DNA from: Dehalococcoidia bacterium
GTDB lineage: Bacteria; Chloroflexota; Dehalococcoidia; UBA3495
Direction of reading: 5' to 3'
DNA: 22,583 bases
Assembly (NCBI GenBank): GCA_030753265.1
Contig: JASMCQ010000026.1
Location: 1-22,583, forward strand
The notes beneath the pieces are model-generated. The model searched no databases and was not told the origin of the DNA. It saw only the letters and a program-made list of their open reading frames with translations. A program made the translations under genes and the position numbers. This document shows positions 6,136-13,840 of this stretch, one piece after another (the stretch's first letter is position 1; every line of letters begins with the position of its first letter).

Positions 6136-7728
6136 CTATCCTTCTGCCGAGGCGTCTCGCCGGAGCCGGGCCATGGTCTCCGGCAACCGCTCTATCAAAT
6201 CAGAGGCGATGGTCCCCGCGTCGCCCATACGGTCTCTCACCGCCTCGGCCACCCGCCCGTGGAGGTACACCCCGCAGCAGGCAGCATCGGCGGGGGACAA
6301 GCCCCGGGCCAGCAGCCCGGCGATTATGCCGGCCAGCACGTCGCCGGTGCCCCCGGAGGCCAGGCCGGGATTGGCGAAGGGCGAAACCCGGACCAGGCCG
6401 CCGGGTTCGGCTATCACGGTGTGGGCGCCCTTCAAAACGACGGTAGCGTTCCAATGCGCGGCCCACCGGCGGGCCGATTCCACCCGGTCTTGCTGCACTT
6501 CGAGGGTCGAAGCGCCCGTCAGAGTGGCCATCTCTCCGGGGTGAGGCGTCACGGCCACCGGTCCTCTCAAGCGCCGCCGCCAGCCGGCCAGGCCAGACAG
6601 ATTGTTGAGCCCATCGGCGTCGATCAACAGGGGCACTGATGGGCGCACCTCCGGGAGCAGCCGCTCCACGAAGTCCGTGGTTCCCGCGGACCAGCCCAGG
6701 CCGCACCCCAGCAGTATAGAGCTGTAGCGTTCCAAGTTGGAGCGGATGGAGTCGACGGCCTCGGGGCTGACGCGCCCCGCATCGTCATCCGGCAATGGCA
6801 GGTGGATCACCTCGGTTAACTTGGCGGCGGCGATGGGATACACGCTCCGGGGCGTGGCCAGGGTTACCAGCCCGGCGCCGGACCGGACCGCCGCCTGAGA
6901 GGCCAGGTAGGCCGCGCCCACGTAGTTCCGCGATCCGGCGATCACCAGGGCATGGCCGAAGGTGCCTTTGTGGGAGTTGAGCGGCCTGGCGGGCAGGAGC
7001 CAGCCCGCCAGCTCGGAGGTCAGAAGTTCCAGGTCTATCCTTTCTTCTTCCTCCAGGCCGGAGGGCAGCCCAATATCAGCCACCTTCAGCTCACCCGCGT
7101 GGGCCGCTCCTGGAAAGGCCAGCAGGCCGGCCTTGGGAAGCCCAAGGGCAACGGTCAGGTCCGCCACCGGGCACGCCGGGTCTACCTCGCCGGTATCTGG
7201 GTCGAGGCCGGTGGGCAGGTCCAGTGCCAAAACCCGGGGCTGGGGCCGGGGCGTTGAAAACCGGCCCCGGCCCCGGCAGGCCCCCAGGCACAGCATCACG
7301 TCTCGGACGGCCCCTTCCAGGGGACGGGCCCGTCCGGTGCCCAGCACGGCGTCGATGACCAGCCGGGATCCCGCGAGCAATCGCTCCAATTGGGCCAGGC
7401 CGGGGTCGCTGGCGGAGCGGAGAACGCCGACGCCGTACTCCAGGGCCAGGTCCATCTTGGGGTCGGTGTCAGGCCGGCGGGTGACCAAGTACGCGGTGAC
7501 CTCAGCCCCCCAGCGCCGCAGGTGGCGGGCGGCGACCAGGCCGTCGGCCCCGTTATTGCCCGGGCCCACTAGGACCAGCACCCTGGCCCCGGCGGCGCCT
7601 CCAAGGTCATGCCGTGCGGCTCGGGCCACCACCAGGCCCGCATTTTCCATCAGGGCATCCGTGCCGACACCGTGGCGCTCCGATGCCGCCTCCAGGGCCG
7701 CCATCTGGGCCGCGGTGACGATCTTCAT
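6136..7728 (-). CDS. nnrDE: Bifunctional NAD(P)H-hydrate epimerase / ADP-dependent dehydratase
   Basis: A 530-residue fusion that repairs hydrated NADH and NADPH. The N-terminal YjeF_N epimerase (about residues 1-225) interconverts R and S hydrates; GPGNNGADG at 55-63 is its hallmark loop. The C-terminal ribokinase-like domain (about 245-520) is the ADP-dependent S-NAD(P)HX dehydratase, with NSHKGTFGHALVIAGS at its start, VTPHPGEMA mid-domain and the catalytic GGTGD motif at 459-463. Length and order match the usual bacterial fusion. The ATG overlaps the acpS stop (ATGA) and GGAGGT precedes it, so the two genes are translationally coupled. No oddities are seen. Confidence 0.96.
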   Translation of the reverse strand: MKIVTAAQMAALEAASERHGVGTDALMENAGLVVARAARHDLGGAAGARVLVLVGPGNNGADGLVAARHLRRWGAEVTAYLVTRRPDTDPKMDLALEYGVGVLRSASDPGLAQLERLLAGSRLVIDAVLGTGRARPLEGAVRDVMLCLGACRGRGRFSTPRPQPRVLALDLPTGLDPDTGEVDPACPVADLTVALGLPKAGLLAFPGAAHAGELKVADIGLPSGLEEEERIDLELLTSELAGWLLPARPLNSHKGTFGHALVIAGSRNYVGAAYLASQAAVRSGAGLVTLATPRSVYPIAAAKLTEVIHLPLPDDDAGRVSPEAVDSIRSNLERYSSILLGCGLGWSAGTTDFVERLLPEVRPSVPLLIDADGLNNLSGLAGWRRRLRGPVAVTPHPGEMATLTGASTLEVQQDRVESARRWAAHWNATVVLKGAHTVIAEPGGLVRVSPFANPGLASGGTGDVLAGIIAGLLARGLSPADAACCGVYLHGRVAEAVRDRMGDAGTIASDLIERLPETMARLRRDASAEG

Positions 7729-8099
7729 GGGCCCACCTCCCGCCGGACCACTACGAAGGCAACCGCGTATTCACGCGAGTGGGACAGGCTCAGAGCAACC
7801 TCCTGAACCCCCAGCCGCTGGGCGCGCCGCTCAGCCCGGCCGTGGAGTTTGATGGAGGGCGCGCCGCTCTCGTGGCGGACAACCTCGATATCCTTCCAGC
7901 CCACGCCGCGGTTGCCGGTGCCCAGGGCTTTCATGGTGGCCTCCTTGGCGGCGAAGCGGGCCGCCAGGTTGGGCGGCCGTTCCCGGCAGTAGGCGATCTC
8001 CCCGGGCGTGAACACGCGCTCCAGGAAACGCCGGCCGTAGCGCTCCAGGACCCGTCCGACCCGAGGAATTTCGATGATGTCCACGCCGGTGGCGAGCAT
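7725..8099 (-). CDS. acpS: Holo-[acyl-carrier-protein] synthase
   Basis: A 124-residue 4'-phosphopantetheinyl transferase that moves the CoA arm onto acyl carrier protein in fatty-acid synthesis. The magnesium-binding residues are visible: Asp7 in MLATGVDIIE and Glu53 in RFAAKEATMKALGTG. The C-terminal SLSHSREYAVAFVVV strand is typical. Length fits AcpS monomers, which assemble as trimers. The ATG at 8097-8099 has only a weak ribosome site and lies 28 bp after metF, so translation may depend on the upstream gene. Adjacency to nnrDE is a recurring bacterial arrangement. Confidence 0.96.
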   Translation of the reverse strand: MLATGVDIIEIPRVGRVLERYGRRFLERVFTPGEIAYCRERPPNLAARFAAKEATMKALGTGNRGVGWKDIEVVRHESGAPSIKLHGRAERRAQRLGVQEVALSLSHSREYAVAFVVVRREVGP

Positions 8100-8127
8100 C
8101 GCTATCTACCGGGCGGCGGGGTGGGCA

Positions 8128-9006
8128 TCACGACCCGGTGTGCCCTGGCAGGCCCAGATTCGTCAGGATCTTCGAGACCGAGTAGCTCCGGTTGAGGACG
8201 TAGAAGTGGACTCCGGAGACCCCGGCGTCCCACAGCTCCCTAACCTGCCTCGTGGCGTGCTCGATCCCCAGCTCCCGGACCGCATCATCGTCGTCGGCAA
8301 ATTTGTCGAGCTGCCGGTCCAGTGCCTCCGGAATCCTGGAGCCGCAGAGGGCGGTGAACCGGCGTATCTGGCCGGTACTCAGAAAGGGCAGCACCCCCGG
8401 TATGATGGGGACATCGATCCCCGCCTGCCTCGCCCGGTCCACGAAGCTGAAGAAATCGTTGTTGTCGTAGAAAAGCTGAGCGATGAGGAAGTCCACCCCA
8501 CCCTGCACCTTGAGCTTGGTGTATTCCAGGTCGGTCGCCAGGTCGGGAGATTCAGTATGGCCCTCCGGGTAGCAAGCAGCAGCCACCCCAAACCCAAAGT
8601 TCCGCCGGATGTGATGGATCAGGTCGGTGGCGTGGCTGAAGCCCCCCTCTACGGGAACGAAGCCGCTCTCCCCCCGGGGCGGGTCGCCCCGCAGAGCTAT
8701 GACGTTCTCGACTCCCGCCCGGTCCAGCCGCTCCAACACGCGGTGCAGCTCCTCTCTGGTCTGCCCCACGCAGGTCAGGTGGGCCATCACCCTCAGCTCG
8801 GCCTCCGCCATGATCCGCACCGTGATCTCCTCGGTGAAGGAGCGGGTGGTGCCCCCCGCGCCGTAGGTGACGGACACGAAATCCGGGCAGAAAGCCTTCA
8901 GCCGCTCTATGGTCCGAAACACCCCGGGAATCCCCTCCGCCGTCTTGGGCGGAAAGAGTTCGCAAGAGATGGTCCGGGTATTCTTCAATAGGTCTATTAT
9001 CTTCAA
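8128..9006 (-). CDS. metF: 5,10-methylenetetrahydrofolate reductase
   Basis: A 292-residue FAD-dependent TIM-barrel enzyme that makes 5-methyltetrahydrofolate for methionine synthesis. Family motifs include CELFPPKT near the N terminus, SVTYGAGGTT, HLTCVGQT, ALRGDPP and FLIAQLFYDN. There is no C-terminal regulatory domain, as expected for the bacterial form. The start is a TTG (9004-9006), since MKIIDLL matches the family N terminus and no in-frame ATG or GTG lies nearby upstream. The only Shine-Dalgarno-like bases (GAGG) are unusually far away. It is the first gene of the metF-acpS-nnrDE operon. Confidence 0.95.
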   Translation of the reverse strand: MKIIDLLKNTRTISCELFPPKTAEGIPGVFRTIERLKAFCPDFVSVTYGAGGTTRSFTEEITVRIMAEAELRVMAHLTCVGQTREELHRVLERLDRAGVENVIALRGDPPRGESGFVPVEGGFSHATDLIHHIRRNFGFGVAAACYPEGHTESPDLATDLEYTKLKVQGGVDFLIAQLFYDNNDFFSFVDRARQAGIDVPIIPGVLPFLSTGQIRRFTALCGSRIPEALDRQLDKFADDDDAVRELGIEHATRQVRELWDAGVSGVHFYVLNRSYSVSKILTNLGLPGHTGS

Positions 9007-9116
9007 ATTGAGTGTCCAGTTTCCTCGGTTTCGACGGGAACCGTCGTCTGGTCTCCATCCTGGTCCGGTTTTCAGGTTTCCACTATCTGCCCGCGGCCAG
9101 TCGAGACAACAGCTTC

Positions 9117-9146
9117 ATGATAGCATCGGGCAAGAATCCTGTCTAA
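9117..9146 (-). promoter_or_regulatory. Candidate promoter of the metF-acpS-nnrDE operon
   Basis: Minus strand TTAGAC (9141-9146), an 18-bp spacer, then TATCAT (9117-9122). A perfect CGACGG-TTC-CCGTCG hairpin (9033-9047) sits in the leader shortly before the weak ribosome site and TTG start, so translation could be structure-limited. Confidence 0.4.
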
Positions 9147-9267
9147 CCGTGGGGGCGGCAGAGACGGGCTAAGACTCGGGCCGGCGCCTCCGGATTTGAG
9201 GCGCTCGGCGCGTCTGGGCGATCGACACGGACGGAGGCTGCGGCGTTTTCCTTATCCAGCCCGATCT

Positions 9268-9276
9268 TGGTATACT
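9268..9276 (+). promoter_or_regulatory. Extended -10 promoter for the 9282-9437 RNA
   Basis: TGG-TATACT is an extended -10 element with no recognisable -35. The expected transcription start, about six bases downstream, falls on the GGG at 9282-9284, the first bases of a perfect stem. Confidence 0.5.
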
Positions 9277-9281
9277 CGACC

Positions 9282-9437
9282 GGGCGGTTCCCCGGCGGCG
9301 CCCATCCCGGGTGTCGATACGGCAGACCCGGTTTCTCAGCGCGTTCCACCGGCGAGCTTCCCGGTTGGGCCGGGCGCGGTTATCGGAGCTTCCCCAGATT
9401 TCGCCACCCGCCGGGGTCAACCAGGTGAGAACCGCCC
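9282..9437 (+). ncRNA. Candidate structured RNA or mRNA leader upstream of UPF0235 gene
   Basis: GGGCGGTTC (9282-9290) pairs perfectly with GAACCGCCC (9429-9437). Immediately inside, the segment 9291-9298 pairs with 9408-9415, part of a perfect 9-bp match CCCCGGCGG/CCGCCGGGG. Further in are CCGGGT/ACCCGG (9307-9331) and CCCGG/CCGGG hairpins. The promoter at 9268-9276 would start transcription at the base of the outer stem. No open frame explains the region. It matches no RNA class I recognise: RNase P, tmRNA, 4.5S and the common riboswitch motifs are absent. It may be a free small RNA or a leader of the UPF0235 gene 63 nt downstream. Confidence 0.45.
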
Positions 9438-9500
9438 CATCTGCGGCAGGAGTAGCGCCATGGACCGATTCCGGGGGGTGCCGCCGATCGAGGACCGGCC

Positions 9501-9806
9501 ATGGCCCGGCCCGCGGTAAACGGCGTCAATGTCAAAGTCCGGGTGCGGCCCAAGGCCGCCGGCAACCAGGTGGTGGGCTACCGGGACGACACCCTGCCTC
9601 TGCGAGTGACCGCTCCCCCGGAGGCCGGCCAGGCCAACGCGGCAGTCATCTCCCTGCTGGCCCAAACCCTGGGAATCGCCAAGAGCCGGGTCCGGATAGT
9701 CCGGGGACACGCCTCCCGGGACAAGCTGGTGGTGGTGGAGTCGCTGACGCCGGAAGAGGTTCAGCAACGCTTGAGTACCCCCGGCGAAGCGGTGATCCCC
9801 CCGTAG
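9501..9806 (+). CDS. UPF0235 (YggU/DUF167) family protein
   Basis: A 101-residue small basic protein. The family pattern is clear: VKVRVRPKAAGNQVVG at the start, LPLRVTAPPEAGQANAAVISLLAQ in the middle and GHASRDKLVVV near the end, matching the conserved V-x-P-x-[AS] and A-P-P-x-x-G-x-A-N motifs. Known structures show an alpha/beta fold, but function is not established. The ATG at 9501 has only a weak ribosome site (GAGGACC). It lies downstream of the structured RNA candidate. A short TCCCC/GGGGA inverted repeat (about 9808-9826) follows the stop but has no T tract. Confidence 0.92.
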   Translation: MARPAVNGVNVKVRVRPKAAGNQVVGYRDDTLPLRVTAPPEAGQANAAVISLLAQTLGIAKSRVRIVRGHASRDKLVVVESLTPEEVQQRLSTPGEAVIPP

Positions 9807-9879
9807 TCCCCCTTGGTAAGAGGGGAATCAGGCGAGGTCCCCCGTCACCCTGGCTCTGGCCGGCGCCGGACCCAGAAAG

Positions 9880-9885
9880 TATAAT
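9880..9885 (+). promoter_or_regulatory. -10 box of the phosphatase gene
   Basis: A perfect TATAAT with no good -35 at the expected spacing. Transcription would begin near 9892, at a hairpin formed by GGCCCGG and CCGGGGCC (9898-9918), flanked by TCAGG/CCTGA (9895-9927). Confidence 0.5.
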
Positions 9886-9976
9886 GGATGCGATTCAGGC
9901 CCGGTGAAAGCCGGGGCCGATTCCTGAGCGATTCCCTCGAAGCTCCCACCCAGCCGTCTCTGATGGGGTCCCCGCC

Positions 9977-10423
9977 GTGAACTACTTGAACTTTGGCTGG
10001 CTACTCGATGGCGTCCTGGCCGGGGCCGCCGGGCCCACCAACGGCCGCGACCTGATGTTCCTCAAGCTGCAGGACATCCGGGCGATAATACGCATGGAAG
10101 AGAGGACCATTTCCGGGGAGGGTGTAGGCCTGGTCGACCTGTTCGAGCCGGTGCCCGATTTCTCCGCTCCTGAAATGCACCAGATCAAGCGCATGGTCCG
10201 GTTCATCGAAGAGCAAATCGAAACGTGGGACCGGCCGGTGGTGGTTACCTGCATGGCGGGTATCGGCCGCACCGGCACGGTGCTGGCCTGCTACATGGTG
10301 CACGTGGGTTATACCCCGCGGAATGCCATCAAGCTGGTGCGTGACCTACGCCCCAAATCCTTGGAGAACTGGCTGCAGGAAAGGGCGGTGCACGAGTTCG
10401 CCGACCTGCTGAAGACCCAGTAG
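9977..10423 (+). CDS. DUSP23-like cysteine phosphatase
   Basis: A 148-residue soluble dual-specificity-type protein phosphatase, closely patterned on the small DUSP23 group: NFGWLLDGVLAG at the start, PVPDF carrying the likely general acid Asp61, then the P-loop CMAGIGRTG (Cys92, Arg98), and the family C terminus LRPKSLENWLQERAV. The residue before the catalytic Cys is Thr91, where the canonical signature HCx5R has His. Substrates may be phosphoproteins or small phosphorylated molecules; sequence does not say. It starts at a GTG (9977) without a strong ribosome site, downstream of a TATAAT box, and appears to be monocistronic. Confidence 0.9.
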   Translation: MNYLNFGWLLDGVLAGAAGPTNGRDLMFLKLQDIRAIIRMEERTISGEGVGLVDLFEPVPDFSAPEMHQIKRMVRFIEEQIETWDRPVVVTCMAGIGRTGTVLACYMVHVGYTPRNAIKLVRDLRPKSLENWLQERAVHEFADLLKTQ

Positions 10424-10569
10424 CGAAGACGAAGGTACGTGGTCACCACAACACCGGCTGAGCCGTACGCGACCCCGAATCCGGCGCCGGGGGGCCAAGG
10501 GCCAAGCCGCCGGTCGCCGGCCAGACGGGCCGGGCCGCGGCCAACGGGGCGCCGGCGAAACCAAAAAGG

Positions 10570-10740
10570 TTAGGCCGCCTGTTTCTTCAAATCCCGGGCA
10601 TCCACCTTGAGCAGTCCGGGCCCCCGTGTTTCCACTTCCGTAATGCGCCCGCACTGCAAGCATTTCAAGAAGGAGCCGTAGGAGTCGCTCTCCAGGTATA
10701 GGTCTCCCTTACACTTATTGCATGCTTTGAAGTAATACAT
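10570..10740 (-). CDS. 56-residue zinc-ribbon protein
   Basis: A small gene starting MYYFKACNKCKG and ending DARDLKKQAA. Two CxxC pairs (C7/C10 and C27/C30), separated by 16 residues, form a classic zinc ribbon: K-x-C-x-x-C-x-G-D-L-Y...LKCLQCGR. The ATG at 10738-10740 is preceded by GGAG with eight-base spacing, far better support than the longer frame reaching to 11121. It is divergent from the M67 peptidase gene with a 144-bp shared control region. Zinc ribbons this short bind nucleic acid or protein partners; no specific role is readable. Confidence 0.75.
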   Translation of the reverse strand: MYYFKACNKCKGDLYLESDSYGSFLKCLQCGRITEVETRGPGLLKVDARDLKKQAA

Positions 10741-10822
10741 AACCTTACTCCGTCGGCTGGATGAACCCATGCAGCCCTCGGGGGATCTTCCTTCGTTCCC
10801 CCTTTGAAGCGGCTTCTCACCT

Positions 10823-10850
10823 TTGGATTCCTCTGGTATATTTCTATTAG
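10823..10850 (+). promoter_or_regulatory. Candidate promoter of the M67 peptidase gene
   Basis: TTGGAT (10823-10828), a 16-bp spacer, then TATTAG (10845-10850). The AT-rich core also contains possible minus-strand -10 sequences, so overlapping divergent promoters are likely between the peptidase and zinc-ribbon genes. Confidence 0.35.
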
Positions 10851-10884
10851 GACCGGTATCCAGACCGGGTGAGGAGAGAGGCCG

Positions 10885-11298
10885 TTGACTCAGATCGAGA
10901 AAGGATACATCGACGATATGGTGGCCCACGCCAGGGCTGAGCTGCCCAACGAATGTTGTGGTATCCTGTCCGGAAAATCGGGCCGGGTCTCCAAGCTCTA
11001 CCGGATGACCAACGTGGAGGCAAGCCCCTTCCGCTTTTCCATGGACCCCCGGGAGATAGCCGAAGTCGATATGGAGGCCGGGCAAAACGGCTGGGACCTC
11101 CTCGCCATATACCATTCGCACACCCGCTCTGAAGCCTTCCCTTCCGATACCGACGTGCGCCTCGCCGCCGGCACCGTCGGACTCTGGCCGGAAATCCGGT
11201 ACATCCTGGTCTCATTGATGGACGCCGATGCTCCCCAGGTGCGCCTATTCCGGATCGCCGACGGATCGATTACGGAAGAGTTGCTGGAAATTATCTAG
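10885..11298 (+). CDS. M67 family (JAB/JAMM) metallopeptidase
   Basis: A 137-residue single MPN domain with a complete JAMM site: Glu23 in LPNECCGIL, then His77 and His79 in YHSHTRSEAFPSDTD, with Ser87 and Asp90. The NECCGIL signature is typical of the bacterial M67/Mec+ group, several of which process ubiquitin-like sulfur-carrier proteins. No ThiS/MoaD-like or E1-like gene is adjacent here, so that role is only an inference from the family. It starts at a TTG (10885) with a strong GAGGAGAG ribosome site. A weak hairpin followed by TTGTTTT (11325-11351) may terminate it. Confidence 0.9.
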   Translation: MTQIEKGYIDDMVAHARAELPNECCGILSGKSGRVSKLYRMTNVEASPFRFSMDPREIAEVDMEAGQNGWDLLAIYHSHTRSEAFPSDTDVRLAAGTVGLWPEIRYILVSLMDADAPQVRLFRIADGSITEELLEII

Positions 11299-11324
11299 AT
11301 GAGTCCCCGTTAGTGGCGCTCACG

Positions 11325-11351
11325 TCCGGCACCCACACTCCGGATTGTTTT
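11325..11351 (+). terminator. Weak intrinsic terminator candidate after the M67 gene
   Basis: TCCGG/CCGGA with a 10-nt loop is followed directly by TTGTTTT. Five pairs is short for an intrinsic terminator. Its position 27 bp after the stop codon is appropriate. Confidence 0.3.
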
Positions 11352-11413
11352 CCCTTATTACGCTCGCCTACGCAAATCGGATTGGCGCGGGCCGCCAGCC
11401 CACCGGAGAGGAC

Positions 11414-13840
11414 GTGGGAGCGCGGATAGGCGGCGCCGGCATCGCTTTCCCTTCCGGGTCGGTCCGCAACCTGCCCGGCAAAGCCGTGAAATTGGCCTTG
11501 CCGAGGATCGCGGCCGCGTTGGCGATAGCGGTGCTGGCCCTGCCGGCCTGCGGTGGAGATCCCGAGCCAACACCGACCCCGAATCCTCCCGTTGGCCAGA
11601 CGCCGAATAATCCGGACCGGCCGGACGGCGTGATACAAATCCAAGAGGAACCGGCCACCTCAAGCTCCGCCACGGCCCCGGCCACCGGAGCGCCTTCAGC
11701 CACCCCCTACCCGACACGCCAATCGGCTCCCTCGCCGACTCCACTCCCGGCGCCACAGGCCGGCCCCGAGCCCACGCCCAACCCGGACAACTCGCCCTGG
11801 GTCCAGCAACGTTTGGACGCCGTCATTACCCTTTATGACCTCACCGGCGCCGGCGCCGCTCTGCTGCGGAGTCTCGACATCCGCCAGATGCAGGGGGAAC
11901 CTGGATTCTTCGGCAGCTATGGCTTCAAGAAGTGGGCGGGCGTGGGCGAAGCCAAGCCCACCGGGGTCATGCACGAGATCGGCCATTCCTACTGGGGCGG
12001 CTTCCCGATAGTCGGGTTGCCGGAGCTGGGTTGGGACGCACTTCCGGGCGAGTCCCTCTCTCCGGCGATTCAACGCTACCACGCCGATATCCTGTTCTTC
12101 ATGTCCCAACCGCCCGACGGCTTCGAGCTGCTCCGGCAACGCCTGCGCAACCTGCCCGACCTCTCGGCGGATAACCCGGATCCCCTGCTCCACAACTTGG
12201 AAGCCAGCCTCGTCTACAACACCGGCGGCAATCTAGCACTGACACCGCCCATTCTGCGGAAATACTGGAGCCGGTTTCTGAGCGATGGCCCCTTTGACTC
12301 CTGGTACGACGCCGTCGGCTGGTACCAATCTCTGCCGCACGAGGACCGGGCGGCAGCCAACAAATACCTGGGCTTCGAGCACCTGGACCTGAGGGGTTAC
12401 CCGTCGCTCCCCTCTCCCAGCGATGGGGCCGGGCTCCTCCCAGCGCGAAGGGAGACCTTGAATAGGGAGGAGCGCCAGCGGCTGCTGGACCTGGCCGCCC
12501 AGTTCGACTTGCTGTTGGGCGACCCCCAAAAAGAAGAGAACTTCCAGTTCTGGCGAGGCTACCTGCGGGACAAAGTTGACCTGCACCGGCTACATGGGGA
12601 CTACCTCGCCTCGCTGGATCCACAGGAACTGCCCAGGGCCGCCGATCTGGCCGCGGCGCTGGAATTCCTGATCGGGCTGCCGGGGCGGTCGCCCGCGGAG
12701 CAATCGAGGCTGCTGGCGGAGCAGTTCCCCAGGCAGCCGTTCCTGGTAAATTTCCTGCCCGCTCTCGACAACCGCACGCTACTGGAGCTTTTCGGCTCAG
12801 GCGCCCAGCTGCCCGAGGGGGCCACGCTGCAGGCAACCGCCAGCTTCGTGGATCGACTCAACCGGTTCGGCGCCGTGGTCAACGGCATCCTTGATTCCGG
12901 CCGGAAAGACCCCCAACGGGGCACCGGGGAGTTGGCCGCATTTATCTCCGAAGCCAGCTTCGAGCAGAAGGAGGACCTGAGGCTGTTTTTCGACTTGCTC
13001 CGGGAAAACGACCCGGCCACGGCCAGCCGGGTGATTCGAGGGCTGGACAAAACCACCATCCGGCGGTTAATGGAGCCGGTACCGGCCCAACTGCGCTTTT
13101 CGCTGACTCCGGATGAGCTGTTGGTCAAGCTCGACATCACCGCCGGGGCTGAAACCTCCGCGCTAGAACGGGGTATCACCATTCTGATAGAGGAGCCGTC
13201 GGGAAACTTCATCATTGACGAGCCGTTCCTGCACCGGATGTACGAGGTCATCGCCGGCAGGGGGCAGGACCAGACTCAGGAAACGGTGGAGGTGCATCTG
13301 GAGACCCCTTTCCCCCTGGAAGGGTTCATCCGCCGGCAGCCCCAGGCCGCCGTGGGCCTGTTGGGCAGCGACCTGGATGCCGCATTGAGGCTAGTATTGG
13401 ACGGCGACCCCGTGCTATCGCCGCCGGCGCGGATCATCTACCGGCTGATCTACGCCGACCCCGAGCTGGCGGCACGGCTGGTCCAGGCCCTTGATGAATC
13501 GGGGGAAGCGGAGCTGGTAGTAGAATCACTGGCCTATTTCGCCTACGACCGGACGCGAGGGGAACTGGCGCCTGGGTTGTCCATCTCCCTGGAGCAGGAC
13601 GGGGAGTTCTTGCGGGCCATTCTGGGGCTCCTGGGCGTTGACGGGCTGGCCCGGCGGCTGAGCGAAACCTTCGCCGTATTCGGCGGCCGGGCGGCCTCCG
13701 GTCAGGCCCCGGCCGACTTCCTGTCACAATACCGCGCCACGCTGGAGGCCGCGGCGGCCACCATCCCGGACGACGCCGTCAGGGGCGAGGTGCAGCAGAC
13801 CATCGAGCGAGTTGACGCAGCACACGCAACTGGACGCTAG
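11414..13840 (+). CDS. Large lipoprotein with an HExxH metallopeptidase motif
   Basis: About 808 residues. A hydrophobic signal (LPRIAAALAIAVLALPAC) ends in a lipobox at Cys46, so the mature protein should be lipid-anchored outside the membrane. A Pro/Thr/Ser-rich linker of about 80 residues follows, then a domain with MHEIGHSYWGG (His187-Glu188-x-x-His191), the classic zinc-peptidase helix. Candidate third ligands include the Glu in PELGW and the Glu in HNLEAS. The remaining 550 or so residues are helix-rich and unrecognised. I chose the GTG at 11414 because GGAGAGG precedes it; a TTG at 11345 and a GTG at 11486 (shortest signal peptide) are alternatives. Peptidase activity is inferred from one motif only. 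The 3' end overlaps the convergent exchanger gene by 62 bp. Confidence 0.75.
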   Translation: MGARIGGAGIAFPSGSVRNLPGKAVKLALPRIAAALAIAVLALPACGGDPEPTPTPNPPVGQTPNNPDRPDGVIQIQEEPATSSSATAPATGAPSATPYPTRQSAPSPTPLPAPQAGPEPTPNPDNSPWVQQRLDAVITLYDLTGAGAALLRSLDIRQMQGEPGFFGSYGFKKWAGVGEAKPTGVMHEIGHSYWGGFPIVGLPELGWDALPGESLSPAIQRYHADILFFMSQPPDGFELLRQRLRNLPDLSADNPDPLLHNLEASLVYNTGGNLALTPPILRKYWSRFLSDGPFDSWYDAVGWYQSLPHEDRAAANKYLGFEHLDLRGYPSLPSPSDGAGLLPARRETLNREERQRLLDLAAQFDLLLGDPQKEENFQFWRGYLRDKVDLHRLHGDYLASLDPQELPRAADLAAALEFLIGLPGRSPAEQSRLLAEQFPRQPFLVNFLPALDNRTLLELFGSGAQLPEGATLQATASFVDRLNRFGAVVNGILDSGRKDPQRGTGELAAFISEASFEQKEDLRLFFDLLRENDPATASRVIRGLDKTTIRRLMEPVPAQLRFSLTPDELLVKLDITAGAETSALERGITILIEEPSGNFIIDEPFLHRMYEVIAGRGQDQTQETVEVHLETPFPLEGFIRRQPQAAVGLLGSDLDAALRLVLDGDPVLSPPARIIYRLIYADPELAARLVQALDESGEAELVVESLAYFAYDRTRGELAPGLSISLEQDGEFLRAILGLLGVDGLARRLSETFAVFGGRAASGQAPADFLSQYRATLEAAAATIPDDAVRGEVQQTIERVDAAHATGR

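Noticed and set aside
9417..9460. SRP 4.5S RNA-like words (CCAGGTGAG, GGAGTAG)
   Set aside because: The conserved GGAAG/AGCAG symmetric loop is missing and the segment straddles the end of the outer stem.
10570..11121. 183-residue minus-strand frame
   Set aside because: Only its last 56 residues have zinc-ribbon character and a ribosome site; the rest is antisense to the M67 gene.
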